NCBI RefSeq assembly: GCF_015159745.1
Contig: NZ_JADDOJ010000035.1
Coordinates: forward strand, 1-40,312
DNA from: Ramlibacter aquaticus
Lineage (GTDB): Bacteria > Pseudomonadota > Gammaproteobacteria > Burkholderiales > Burkholderiaceae_C
Direction of reading: 5' to 3'
DNA: 40,312 nt
This document shows positions 1 to 7,249 of this stretch, piece after piece. Within the stretch, counting starts at the first letter, position 1, and every line of letters begins with the position of its first letter. The position numbers and the translations under genes were made by a program. The notes below the pieces were generated by a model. That model did no database searches. It saw only the letters and a program-made list of their open reading frames with translations, and was not told the DNA's origin.

Positions 1-496
1 GCCCGCCCTGCCCCAGCGCGTACCACGTGCACGCGCCCACCTGCGGGCCGGCCCCCTGGGGGGGCGAGGCGCTGCGCAGCGTGTAGTCGCCGCGCGGATG
101 CTTCAGGCCGTGGGCCAGGTCGAACCAGTCGGTGAAGTTGCCGATGCGAAACAGGTTGGTGCGGGCGATGCGCGTCATGATCTTGCGCCGCAGGTCCAGC
201 ACCGTCATCTCGTACTCGGGCTCGCCCGGCGCGTGCACGGCATAGACCTCCAGCGCATCGCCGGTGCGCCGCTTCAGCCGCAGGTCGCCGTCGCGCCAGG
301 CCTGCACCTGCTGCGTGCGTCGCCCGTCGCGCGCGAGGAACTGCGCTTCGTAGTGCACGCTGGCCGGACGGCGCGTGTCGAAGACCTGCTCGAAGCGCAG
401 CGAGGCCGGCGGGGCGGGGGCCGCCCCGGCCGCACCCGCCGCGAGGGCGGCCAGGCCCAGCGCGAGGACGCGCTTACTGGCGGACGGCTTTGGCAT
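1..496 (-). CDS. Secreted conserved hypothetical protein, C-terminus beyond left edge
   Basis: The frame is open from an ATG at 496 down to position 1 on the minus strand, so about 165 N-terminal residues are visible and the stop lies outside the window. The protein starts [19 protein letters not shown], a basic N-terminus followed by an Ala/Leu-rich core and an AGAAGAAPAP stretch, which reads as a Sec signal peptide with cleavage near residue 25. The mature part is rich in charged residues and beta-prone (for example LRFEQVFDTRRPA, VLDLRRKIMTRI). It overlaps the last 23 bp of the upstream phosphodiesterase gene, so the two are probably co-transcribed and translationally coupled. The fold could be a LolA-like or other periplasmic beta-rich domain, but that is a guess; I do not recognise the family. 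Confidence 0.75.
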   Translation of the reverse strand, partial: MPKPSASKRVLALGLAALAAGAAGAAPAPPASLRFEQVFDTRRPASVHYEAQFLARDGRRTQQVQAWRDGDLRLKRRTGDALEVYAVHAPGEPEYEMTVLDLRRKIMTRIARTNLFRIGNFTDWFDLAHGLKHPRGDYTLRSASPPQGAGPQVGACTWYALGQGG

Positions 497-2630
497 GGTC
501 GAAGTAGCGGTAGGTCTTGCCGCCGACCGTGAGGTCCTTGACGGCGAGTTCGATGCTGTAGCTGCCCTGGGTGAGGGCCGTGTCGGCGGTGGCGCCGGTC
601 GGGTCGGTGGGCAGTTCGAAGCGCAGGCCGGTGGCCGCGCTGGCAGGCTGCACCACCGAGGCCGTGACGGCGGGGGTGTCGGTGGCGGCCGGGCTGACCA
701 GGGCCTCGTTCACGACGCGGCCGTCGGCCTGCGGCATGGACAGGCCCAGCAGCCAGGCCACGGTGGGCGCCAGGTCCACGTTGCCGGTGGGCGTGGCCAG
801 GGCCGTGGCAGGCTTGAACGAGGGGCCGTTGGCGATCAGGGTGTTGTGCACGTCCGTGGTGCCGAAGCTGCCGTGCATGCCGCGCTGGCCGCCCAGGCTC
901 TCGAACTCGATGCCGGGCATGCCCTGGATGCTGGTGGTGTCGTCCCAGTTGAAGCTCACCACCACGTCCGGCTGGCCGTTGTCGCGGCGCGTGGCGTTCT
1001 CCAGGTTGACCTGGCCCATGCTGAGCGTGCCGGGCAGCGTGCCGTAACGGCTGTCCACGAAGATGGCGCCGTACTCCTCGCGCTGCTGCAGGAACCTGAC
1101 CAGGCTGGCCACCGTGGCGGCGTCGTGGCCGGGCACGTAGAAGTAGTCCGAGCCGCCGTTGGCCGCGACCACGATGCCGTTCGCCGGCAGGCTGCCGGGC
1201 GCCGGCACCTTGAAGCTGGCGACCGGGCTGGGCAGCGTGGCGCTGATCGCCTGGTAGGGCGCGTTGGCCTTGCCGCACAGCGTGCCGGCGGTGTCCACGG
1301 CCACGGGTACCGTGGGCTTGCCGTTCGCGTCCAGGCCGATCATGGCGGAGGTGCTGCAGCCGTTGCCGTCGAAGGCCTTGAAGCCGCGGTAGGTCAGCAG
1401 GTCGGCCGAGCGCACGTCGCCGGAGAAGGAGAAGCCGGTGGTGGAGACCGCGCCCACGGCGGCGTTGTCGCTGCCGCTGGTCGAGCCGTTCACCAGGCCG
1501 CCGCCGGGCAGCGTGGTGGCCGCGGTGATCGCACGCAGCGGGTACAGCGACAGCGGACCGGACACGCTGCTGTGGCCGTGGTCCGAGACGACGACGATGT
1601 TGGTGCTGGCGTCCATGCCGTTGGCACGCAGCGCGGCGATGAGCTCACCCAGCCGGGCGTCCTGCGAGCGCAGGCCGGCGAGCGCGTTCGGCGAACCGGG
1701 GCCGTAGCCGTGCTCCACGTTGTCCGGCGTGCGGAACCAGATCAGCGACAGCATGGGCTTCTTCTGCGGCAGGATGTACTGCGTGAAGGCCGCCATCATG
1801 TACTTGTTGGCGGCGTTCTCGGGCGCGCCCTGCGTCACGTCGCTGGAATCGCGCGCCGCGATCGCCGTCGTGCCCAGCGGGTCGAAGGCGGTCGTGTTGA
1901 AGGTTATGTAGCCGGCCTTGGCGGTGGGGTTGCCGTTGCTGGCCGAGAGCACCACGGTGTCCGTGCCCGAATAGGTCTTGGTGGTGTTGACCGGCAGCGC
2001 GATGTTGGCGTTCTGCAGCTCCGTCACCAGCGAGCGCGGCATCACCGTGTTCTCGTCCAGGAAGTAGCCGCCCTTGCCCAGGTCCTGGATGAAGGCGGCG
2101 CCGCTCTTGCCGATGGTGGCCGTGGGCAGGCCCGCGGCCTGGGCCGTCGCGAACAGCGATTTCACCAGCAGCAGCTGGCCGCCGTAGTAGTCGTTCAGCG
2201 TGGACAGCACCGCGTAGTCCTCGGTGAAGACCGGGTCCACGTAGTCCTGCGCGCTGCCGCTGGCGCCGTTGCCGGCGGGGATCGTGTTGCCGCTGCCCTG
2301 GGGCGGCGTCCAGAAAGTGTTGCCGTAGAAGCCGCTGGTCTTGGGGAAGGACCCGGTGGCGAAGGACGACCCGTTCATCATGGTGAAGGTCGGGTACGTG
2401 GAATGGTTGTCGGTGAAGTTGACGCCCGACTGGCGCAGGGCATACAAATTCGGCGTGTCGCTGGCGTTGACCGAATCGGGACGCAGGCCGTCCCAGACCA
2501 TGATGATGGTGCGCGTGGGCGCGAGCGGCGCCGCGCTGGCCTGCGACACGATGCCCCCGCCCCCGCCGCCACAGGCCGACAGGCTCGCGGCAAGCGAGAC
2601 CGCCAGGGCCGCTGAAACAAAGCTCTTCAT
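474..2630 (-). CDS. Lipoprotein of the type I phosphodiesterase / alkaline phosphatase superfamily
   Basis: A 718-residue protein with a lipoprotein signal: hydrophobic core, lipobox LSAC and lipidated Cys20, followed by a Gly run. The phosphatase domain begins near residue 38 with TIIMVWDGLRPD, where the Asp is a metal ligand. It continues with YPTFTMMNGSSFATG, where Thr83 aligns with the nucleophile of the PF01663/nucleotide pyrophosphatase family. Later metal-site motifs are FRTPDNVEHGYG and VVVSDHGHS. The enzyme should hydrolyse phosphate mono- or diesters on the envelope; its substrate cannot be read from sequence. It is long for the family, with extra segments between the two halves of the active site. 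The start is supported by GGAG about 11 nt upstream. A candidate Pho box lies in the promoter region. It overlaps the next minus-strand gene by 23 bp. Confidence 0.88.
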   Translation of the reverse strand: MKSFVSAALAVSLAASLSACGGGGGGIVSQASAAPLAPTRTIIMVWDGLRPDSVNASDTPNLYALRQSGVNFTDNHSTYPTFTMMNGSSFATGSFPKTSGFYGNTFWTPPQGSGNTIPAGNGASGSAQDYVDPVFTEDYAVLSTLNDYYGGQLLLVKSLFATAQAAGLPTATIGKSGAAFIQDLGKGGYFLDENTVMPRSLVTELQNANIALPVNTTKTYSGTDTVVLSASNGNPTAKAGYITFNTTAFDPLGTTAIAARDSSDVTQGAPENAANKYMMAAFTQYILPQKKPMLSLIWFRTPDNVEHGYGPGSPNALAGLRSQDARLGELIAALRANGMDASTNIVVVSDHGHSSVSGPLSLYPLRAITAATTLPGGGLVNGSTSGSDNAAVGAVSTTGFSFSGDVRSADLLTYRGFKAFDGNGCSTSAMIGLDANGKPTVPVAVDTAGTLCGKANAPYQAISATLPSPVASFKVPAPGSLPANGIVVAANGGSDYFYVPGHDAATVASLVRFLQQREEYGAIFVDSRYGTLPGTLSMGQVNLENATRRDNGQPDVVVSFNWDDTTSIQGMPGIEFESLGGQRGMHGSFGTTDVHNTLIANGPSFKPATALATPTGNVDLAPTVAWLLGLSMPQADGRVVNEALVSPAATDTPAVTASVVQPASAATGLRFELPTDPTGATADTALTQGSYSIELAVKDLTVGGKTYRYFDHAKAVRQ

Positions 2631-2692
2631 TGGAGTTCTCCGTACGACTGCCCGGGCCCCGTGCCCGGTTGGGGCGAGGCTATGCAGCGTTC

Positions 2693-2710
2693 GTTTCAGC
2701 GGCGTGACAG
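2693..2710 (-). promoter_or_regulatory. Candidate Pho box upstream of the phosphatase lipoprotein
   Basis: Read on the minus strand the site is CTGTCAC-GCCG-CTGAAAC. These are two 7-bp direct half-sites spaced by 4 bp, the geometry of the PhoB consensus CTGTCAT-N4-CTGTCAT. The second half-site is degenerate. It ends 62 bp upstream of the ATG at 2630 of a phosphatase-family gene, a likely Pho regulon member. A weak -10-like TAGCCT follows 10 bp downstream. The match is by eye and the region is GC-rich, so chance cannot be excluded. Confidence 0.35.
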
Positions 2711-2765
2711 TCGTGGGCGGCGGCCCGCCGACCCTGGGGCCTGGGCCGGGAGGTTCGGCAGCCGC

Positions 2766-4289
2766 TCAGCGGCCCGCGATCTGCGGCTGGCAATCGTGCT
2801 GCGGCGGCACGATGGTCCATTGCACCCAGGCGGTGCCGTGCTGCTTGCGCGCGTGCGGCACCTCCATGGCGCCGGCCTGCGCACCCAGGGGCAGCAGGGG
2901 CTGGGGCGACGTCACCAGCACCGCGCCGTCCTCGCGCAGCTGCGCCCGGTCGATCCAGGGCGACTTGTCGAAATCGATGTCCTCAAGCACCTGCGGGTAC
3001 TGTCCGGAGTAGGCCGACACCAGCCCCGCGGTGAAGCCATCGCCGATCACGTAGCGCAGCGGACAGGCGCTGTGCGCGCGCCAGTCGCGAAGCACGGCCT
3101 CGGCCAGGCGGCTGGCCGGCATGAGGCGGTCGGCGCTGTGCGGCGCGGGCGCGTCCGGCTCGCTCTGGTGCACGTAATACGCCACCGAGCCCAGGGTGGA
3201 GACCGCGCTGATGGCCAGCGTCACGGCGATCGCATTGACCCGGCTGCGGTGCGCCACCAGCATGGCCAGCAGCAGGGGAACGAACTGCAGGGTGCCCACG
3301 CCCCAGTACTTGGCCGGCTTGACGCCGCCCACCAGCACGACCAGCACCAGCACGGCCGCCGACACCAGGATCAGCGTCCAGATCCAGCGCGGCGCATGGG
3401 CCGGCGGCTCACCCGCCGCGGGGCGTGGCGTGCCGGGCAGGAACGCCAGCAGCGCACAGGCCAGCAGCATCATGCCCATCATGCCGACCTGCGTCGCGAA
3501 GAACGCCGTCAGGGCATGCAGGCGCAGCGCAGGCGCCAGCACGGGCGCGCTGCCTTCCACGTAGTGCAAGGTGGGCCAGCCGTGCGCGGCCGCCCAGCCG
3601 ACATGCGGCATGAAGACGAGGACGCCGGCCAGCGCGGCGGCCGCCGCATGCGCGAGGTTCCGCCGTTCCCGCAGCGCACCGACGCGCCAGGCCCCGGCCG
3701 CGACGGCGGCAATGGCGACCGCGGCCTGGTACTTGGCCAGCAGCGCGAACCCCGCCAGCACGCCGGCCAGCACCCAGTCCCTGCGCCGGCCGGTCTGCAC
3801 GGCGCGCACCGCCGCCCAGGTGAAGGCACTCACGGTGAGCAGCAAGGTGGTGTTGTGGTTGTAGATCTGTGCCCGCCACGAGAACACGTGGTGCAGCGGC
3901 AGCATCAGGATCGCCAGCGCGGCGGCCTGCGGCGTGACCAGGCGCAGCGCCAGTTTCCACATGAACCACACGATGCCGGCGTTGCACAGCGCCGCCGCGA
4001 GATAGGGCGTCCACCAGGCGTCGCGCGTGAACAACGCCAGGCCGCCGAACAGCCAGGTGGTCAGCGGCGGGTGCTTCCAGTAGCCCCACTCCATGGAGTG
4101 CGCCCAGTTGAACTGCTCGATGCTGTCGGCAAACTGGCCGGGGTTGATCGCGCAGGCCACGGCGATCCACAGCCAGATGACGGCGATGGCGGCAAGCGGC
4201 GCCCAGCCCAGGTCGGAGGCGGTCGACCCGGTGGCGGCGGCGGCGGGGATGGCGTGGGTGGTTCCGGGCAAAGCCCGGCATGCTCGCAC
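2766..4289 (-). CDS. Membrane glycosyltransferase, GT39/ArnT (PMT_2) family-like
   Basis: A 507-residue polytopic membrane protein. After a short N-terminus, hydrophobic segments recur throughout (for example WAPLAAIAVIWLWIAVACAI). The first periplasmic loop carries HSMEWGYWKHPPLTTWL, resembling the acidic-residue/substrate loop of dolichyl-phosphate-mannose or ArnT-type transferases that use polyprenyl-phosphate sugars. About ten membrane helices occupy residues 25-370, followed by a soluble C-terminal region of about 130 residues. It may transfer a sugar from a lipid carrier to an envelope glycolipid or protein; donor and acceptor are unknown. The start is uncertain: the first in-frame start is GTG at 4289 without a convincing ribosome-binding site, and no in-frame ATG precedes the first helix. 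It stands alone on the minus strand. Confidence 0.75.
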   Translation of the reverse strand: MRACRALPGTTHAIPAAAATGSTASDLGWAPLAAIAVIWLWIAVACAINPGQFADSIEQFNWAHSMEWGYWKHPPLTTWLFGGLALFTRDAWWTPYLAAALCNAGIVWFMWKLALRLVTPQAAALAILMLPLHHVFSWRAQIYNHNTTLLLTVSAFTWAAVRAVQTGRRRDWVLAGVLAGFALLAKYQAAVAIAAVAAGAWRVGALRERRNLAHAAAAALAGVLVFMPHVGWAAAHGWPTLHYVEGSAPVLAPALRLHALTAFFATQVGMMGMMLLACALLAFLPGTPRPAAGEPPAHAPRWIWTLILVSAAVLVLVVLVGGVKPAKYWGVGTLQFVPLLLAMLVAHRSRVNAIAVTLAISAVSTLGSVAYYVHQSEPDAPAPHSADRLMPASRLAEAVLRDWRAHSACPLRYVIGDGFTAGLVSAYSGQYPQVLEDIDFDKSPWIDRAQLREDGAVLVTSPQPLLPLGAQAGAMEVPHARKQHGTAWVQWTIVPPQHDCQPQIAGR

Positions 4290-4352
4290 AGGCCCGCTGA
4301 CCTTCGACTGACCTGCCGCGTGTGCGTTTGCTCCTGGCCCGCAGCGGCCTGA

Positions 4353-4378
4353 CCCGGCGCGGGCTTTTCCCGCCCGGG
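4353..4378 (-). terminator. Stem-loop downstream of the DUF937-like gene
   Basis: The arms are CCCGGGCGGG and CCCGCGCCGGG on the minus strand, a GC-rich stem with one small bulge and an AAAAG loop, 11 bp after the stop codon of the gene ending at 4389. There is no U-tract, so intrinsic termination is only plausible. The loop has TTTT on the plus strand. Confidence 0.4.
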
Positions 4379-4388
4379 ACGATGGGCG

Positions 4389-4778
4389 CTAGCCGAAGCG
4401 CTGCTTGAGGAAGCCGATCACGTAGGGCGTGGCCGCGGCGGCGATGGAGGACGCCGTGGCCGGGTCCAGGCCGGCGCGCGCGGCCAGCGCCTCCGCGACG
4501 CGGCCGGTCATCACGCCCTCGCCACCGTCGACGATGGACTTGAAGAAGCCGTCGCCGCGCACCAGGCCGGCGGCCAGGCCGGCGAAGAAGCTCTTGCCCG
4601 CGTGGTCGCCCATGAGGCCGGCGCCGGCGTCCTCGGCATGCGCCTGCACGGCCTCGGTGGCGTGGCCCAGCAGCTGCTCGGCGTCGGGCGCGCTCACGCC
4701 CTGCGCGCCCAGCGCCTGCACCGCCTGAGCACCGTGCTCGGAGGCGAGGAATTCGGAAACGAGTTGCTGCACATCCAT
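4389..4778 (-). CDS. DUF937/YidB-like small protein
   Basis: A 129-residue soluble protein with no signal peptide, rich in Ala, Gly and short helices. The C-terminus (GLDPATASSIAAAATPYVIG then FLKQRFG) resembles the repeating helical motif of DUF937/YidB proteins, in which a gxs...a..l..ilP.vlg.L pattern recurs. A middle Gly-rich part (residues about 55-80) contains GDHAGKSFFAGLAAGLVRG. The function of this family is unknown. The start ATG at 4778 has AGGGAG about 7 bp upstream, and a good -10 (TATAGT) lies 33 bp upstream. It is monocistronic and divergent from the DUF4197 gene. The family assignment is by motif impression only. Confidence 0.62.
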   Translation of the reverse strand: MDVQQLVSEFLASEHGAQAVQALGAQGVSAPDAEQLLGHATEAVQAHAEDAGAGLMGDHAGKSFFAGLAAGLVRGDGFFKSIVDGGEGVMTGRVAEALAARAGLDPATASSIAAAATPYVIGFLKQRFG

Positions 4779-4810
4779 GCTGGCTCCCTGGGCCCGAGGG
4801 CCGACGCGCC

Positions 4811-4816
4811 ACTATA
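4811..4816 (-). promoter_or_regulatory. -10 element for the DUF937-like gene
   Basis: TATAGT on the minus strand (5 of 6 to consensus) would start transcription near 4804, giving a 5' leader of about 26 nt that contains the AGGGAG ribosome-binding site. No good -35 hexamer is seen at 16-18 bp; TTACGG lies at 20 bp. Confidence 0.4.
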
Positions 4817-4846
4817 GCCAGGGGCCGCGGGCTCGTCCGTAACGGC

Positions 4847-4875
4847 TTGCCACAGGGATGGGCAGGCCCGATGAT
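4847..4875 (+). promoter_or_regulatory. Candidate sigma-70 promoter for the DUF4197 gene
   Basis: TTGCCA (4847-4852) and GATGAT (4870-4875) are separated by 17 bp. Transcription would start near 4882, about 22 nt before the ATG at 4904, leaving room for the AGAGGA ribosome-binding site. Confidence 0.38.
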
Positions 4876-4903
4876 CGGGTCCGCCGTTCAAGAGGACATC
4901 GCC

Positions 4904-5608
4904 ATGCACCGCCGCCACTTCTGTTCCGCCACCTTCCCGGCCTTGGGCGCGCTGGCGATGGGTATCACGGGCCCGGCCCGGGCGTTCGACCTCGGGGACA
5001 TCAGCAACGCCGAGGCAGGCCAGGGCCTGAAGGCCGCGCTGGAGCAAGGGGCCACCGTGGCCGTCAGCCTGCTGGGCAAGCCCGGGGGCTTCCTGGACAA
5101 CCCGCAGGTCCACATTCCCTTGCCCGGCTTCCTGGGCGATGCCGCTCGGCTGCTCAAGACCCTGGGCCAGGGCCGGCAGATCGAGGAACTGGAAGTGGCG
5201 ATGAACCGCGCGGCCGAGGCCGCCGTGCCCCTGGCCAAGGACCTGCTCGTGGGCGCAGCGCGTTCGCTCAGCGTGAGCGACGCCCGCAAGATCATCACCG
5301 GCGGGCCGACCTCGGTGACGAGCTACTTCGCCGAGAAGACGCGCGAACCGCTGGGCACGCGCTTCCTGCCCGTGGTGACCGCCTCGACGCGCAAGGTGGG
5401 GCTGGCCGAAAAATACAACCGGGTGGCCGGCAAGGCCGCCGGCCTGGGCCTGGTCGCCAAGGAAGACATGACCATCGAGCAGTACGTGACGCGCAAGTCG
5501 CTCGACGGGCTCTACTTCATGATCGGCGAAGAGGAAAAGAAGATCCGCCAGGACCCCGCCGGCGAAGGAAGCGCCATCCTCCGCAAGGTGTTCGGGGCCC
5601 TCAAATAG
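4904..5608 (+). CDS. DUF4197 exported protein
   Basis: A 234-residue protein. The start at ATG 4904 is preceded by AGAGGAC at 6-12 nt; an upstream in-frame TTG at 4847 has no such site and would precede the signal peptide. The N-terminus MHRRHFCSATFPALGALAMG has a twin-arginine-like RRHF and a hydrophobic core ending in PARA, so Sec or Tat export is likely, with cleavage near residue 27. The mature protein matches the DUF4197 pattern: a conserved helical body with repeated Leu/Ala heptads, the segment SDARKIITGG, then TSVTSYFAEKTREPL and a C-terminal part with SLDGLYFMIGEEEKKIRQDP. The family is periplasmic and of unknown function. It converges on the PsiF-repeat gene. Confidence 0.85.
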   Translation: MHRRHFCSATFPALGALAMGITGPARAFDLGDISNAEAGQGLKAALEQGATVAVSLLGKPGGFLDNPQVHIPLPGFLGDAARLLKTLGQGRQIEELEVAMNRAAEAAVPLAKDLLVGAARSLSVSDARKIITGGPTSVTSYFAEKTREPLGTRFLPVVTASTRKVGLAEKYNRVAGKAAGLGLVAKEDMTIEQYVTRKSLDGLYFMIGEEEKKIRQDPAGEGSAILRKVFGALK

Positions 5609-5613
5609 GCGCA

Positions 5614-5636
5614 GGCCGGCAGCGGCGCCGCCGGCC
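5614..5636. terminator. Stem-loop between convergent genes
   Basis: GGCCGGC (5614-5620) pairs with GCCGGCC (5630-5636) across a 9-nt loop, in the 39-bp gap between the DUF4197 stop and the PsiF-repeat stop. The position suggests a shared bidirectional terminator. No U-tract is present. Confidence 0.4.
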
Positions 5637-5647
5637 CGGGGTGCAAC

Positions 5648-5965
5648 TTACTTGGACGCCTTGGCGTCGGCTTCGCACTTCTTCATGAACGAGGACTTCG
5701 CGGCACCGGCCAGGGGCTTGCCGTTCTTGTCCATGGCCTTGGTGGCGCAGGCGGAAGCCGCCGCACCACCGGCATCGGCCTCGCACTTCTTCATGAAGGA
5801 ATTCTTGGCGGCGCCCGCCAGCGGCTTGCCGTCCTTGCCCATGGCCTTGGCAGCGCAACCGGTCGCGGCCGGTGCGGCATCCCCCGTCGCAGCGTTGGCG
5901 ACCGGCGAAAAAAGAACAGCGGAAGCGAGCAGGCTTCCCAGGGCGCAGGCGATGAACTTGTTCAT
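5648..5965 (-). CDS. PsiF-repeat exported protein
   Basis: A 105-residue protein with a clear signal peptide (MNKFIACALGSLLASAVLF, cleavage after VANA near residue 25). The mature part holds two copies of a PsiF-type repeat: C-A-x-K-A-M-x-K-x-GKPLAGAAK-x-SFMKKCEADA. Each repeat has one Cys at the start and one at the end, so internal disulfides are likely. In Escherichia coli psiF is phosphate-starvation inducible, but no Pho box was found upstream here. The ribosome-binding site is AGGAAGAGGA, 7-16 nt before the ATG. The role of the family is unknown. Confidence 0.85.
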   Translation of the reverse strand: MNKFIACALGSLLASAVLFSPVANAATGDAAPAATGCAAKAMGKDGKPLAGAAKNSFMKKCEADAGGAAASACATKAMDKNGKPLAGAAKSSFMKKCEADAKASK

Positions 5966-6053
5966 GTCGGGTCCTCTTCCTTTGCAGGTTGGTTGATGCC
6001 GGAACAGCTTAGCACGGCCCCGCGCGGCTTCATGCTCATCCGCAGGCTCAGCG

Positions 6054-6299
6054 CTACGGCCCCTTCGCGTCCTGCGCCTGCAAGGCGCTCAATTCATTCT
6101 CGATGAGCCGCTCGATGCTTTGCAGCATGGCCGGCCTGCCGCAGTGCTTCGCCTCGTCCCGCAGGCGCTGGAACACGGCGAGACGGGCGAAGATGCGTTG
6201 GCGTTCTTCGTAACGGCTGTCGGGCCGGCTGTCCGCGCGGCTGTCCTGCCATGGCGGCTGCCTGTCGCCCCGCCGCACACCTGATGAAGTGCCTCTCAT
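6054..6299 (-). CDS. Small hypothetical protein
   Basis: An 81-residue frame starting at ATG 6299. The N-terminal 30 residues are Arg/Asp/Ser-rich and low complexity (including a D-S-R-A-D-S-R-P repeat). The C-terminal 50 residues look like a genuine charged helical domain (RQRIFARLAVFQRLRDEAKH and MLQSIERLIENELSALQAQD). The frame stays open upstream to 6512 but that part reads like random GC-rich sequence, so 6299 is preferred. No clear ribosome-binding site is present. I do not recognise the family. It could be a small coiled-coil protein. Confidence 0.5.
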   Translation of the reverse strand: MRGTSSGVRRGDRQPPWQDSRADSRPDSRYEERQRIFARLAVFQRLRDEAKHCGRPAMLQSIERLIENELSALQAQDAKGP

Positions 6300-6331
6300 G
6301 TGCAGCCGATGCTGGGCCCGGGGTTTCTTCC

Positions 6332-6348
6332 GCGGTGTAGGACACCGC
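6332..6348. repeat. Perfect inverted repeat in the 6300-6529 gap
   Basis: GCGGTGT and ACACCGC flank AGG. It lies between the small hypothetical gene (minus) and the nitroreductase gene (plus), where a divergent promoter is expected, so it could be an operator; equally it could be an RNA hairpin. Two further imperfect stems follow at about 6362-6390 and 6410-6433. No strong -10/-35 pair was found in this 230-bp gap. Confidence 0.45.
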
Positions 6349-6529
6349 TGAGACAGCCCGCGCCTGTTGCAGGCCGGCAACTCTGCAGCAGCCCACTCCT
6401 GACACGCCCTGTCCCGCGCGCACGCGACAGGCCTTCGGGCAGCCCGGCCATTACCATCCGAGCCGCACGCCGCGCACGGCAGCGGGCCCGCCAGGCCGCG
6501 CTTCGCGGCCAACGAAGGAGAGAGACGGC

Positions 6530-7207
6530 ATGGAATTCGACGACGTGGTGCTCGGGCGCCGCAGCATCCGCGGCTACCTGGACAAACCGGTGCCCCAGGC
6601 GCTCATCCGCGAGGTGTTGGGCCTCGCCCTGCGTGCGCCCACCTCGTACAACACCCAGCCCTGGAACTTCTTCGTGGTCAGCGGCGCGGTGCTGGACCGC
6701 ATACGCCGCGGCAACGTGGAACGCACGCTGGCCGGCGTGCCCGACTCGCGCGAGTTCCGCACCGGCCCCGACTACGCCGGCGCCCACCGGGAGCGGCAGA
6801 TCGGCGTCGCCAAGCAGCTCTTCGCCGCCATGGGCATCGCCCGCGACGACAAGGCCGGCCGCCAGGACTGGGTGCTGCGCGGCTTCCGGCAATTCGACGC
6901 GCCGGTGTCCATCGTGGTCACCTACGACCGCGCCATCTACGGCAGCGACGTCGCGCCCTTCGACTGCGGCGGGGTGGTTAATGCGCTGGTGAACGCGGCC
7001 TGGTCGCGCGGGCTGGGCTGCGTGATCAACAGCCAGGGCATCATGCAATCGCCCGTGGTGCGCGCCGAAGCCGGCATCCCGGACGACCAGGTCATCCAGA
7101 CCTGCGTGGCCATGGGCTGGCCGGACGACAGCTTTCCCGCCAACGCGGTGGTCTCGCATCGCAGGTCGGTGGACCAGGCGGCGGTGTTCGTCGGCTTCGA
7201 CGACTGA
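6530..7207 (+). CDS. Nitroreductase family protein
   Basis: A 225-residue FMN-dependent oxidoreductase of the nitroreductase superfamily. The N-terminal FMN phosphate motif is RRSIRGYLDKPVP (residues about 10-22), followed by LALRAPTSYNTQPWNFFVV, the typical APTSxNxQPW flavin contact. The C-terminal GLGCVINSQG and CVAMGWPDDSFPANAV are the second flavin-binding segment. Members reduce nitroaromatics, quinones or enoates with NAD(P)H as dimers in the cytoplasm; the substrate here is unknown. The ATG at 6530 has AAGGAG 10 nt upstream. The gene is monocistronic and converges on the histidine kinase gene. Confidence 0.9.
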   Translation: MEFDDVVLGRRSIRGYLDKPVPQALIREVLGLALRAPTSYNTQPWNFFVVSGAVLDRIRRGNVERTLAGVPDSREFRTGPDYAGAHRERQIGVAKQLFAAMGIARDDKAGRQDWVLRGFRQFDAPVSIVVTYDRAIYGSDVAPFDCGGVVNALVNAAWSRGLGCVINSQGIMQSPVVRAEAGIPDDQVIQTCVAMGWPDDSFPANAVVSHRRSVDQAAVFVGFDD

Positions 7208-7249
7208 GCGCGGCTGCAGGCGCAAGCCGCAAGCGCGGCCTGGCCGGCC

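Noticed and set aside
4264..4278. CCGGGC-AAA-GCCCGG hairpin at the start of the glycosyltransferase gene
   Set aside because: A 6-bp GC stem is common by chance at this composition, and it has no U-tract or a paired partner. It only adds doubt about the GTG start at 4289.
5966..6053. Pho box in front of the PsiF-repeat gene
   Set aside because: No pair of CTGTCAT-like half-sites with 4-bp spacing was found.
7208..7249. GCGGCT/AGCCGC stem between the nitroreductase and kinase genes as terminator
   Set aside because: The 6-bp stem has a 9-nt loop and no U-tract; too weak to call.
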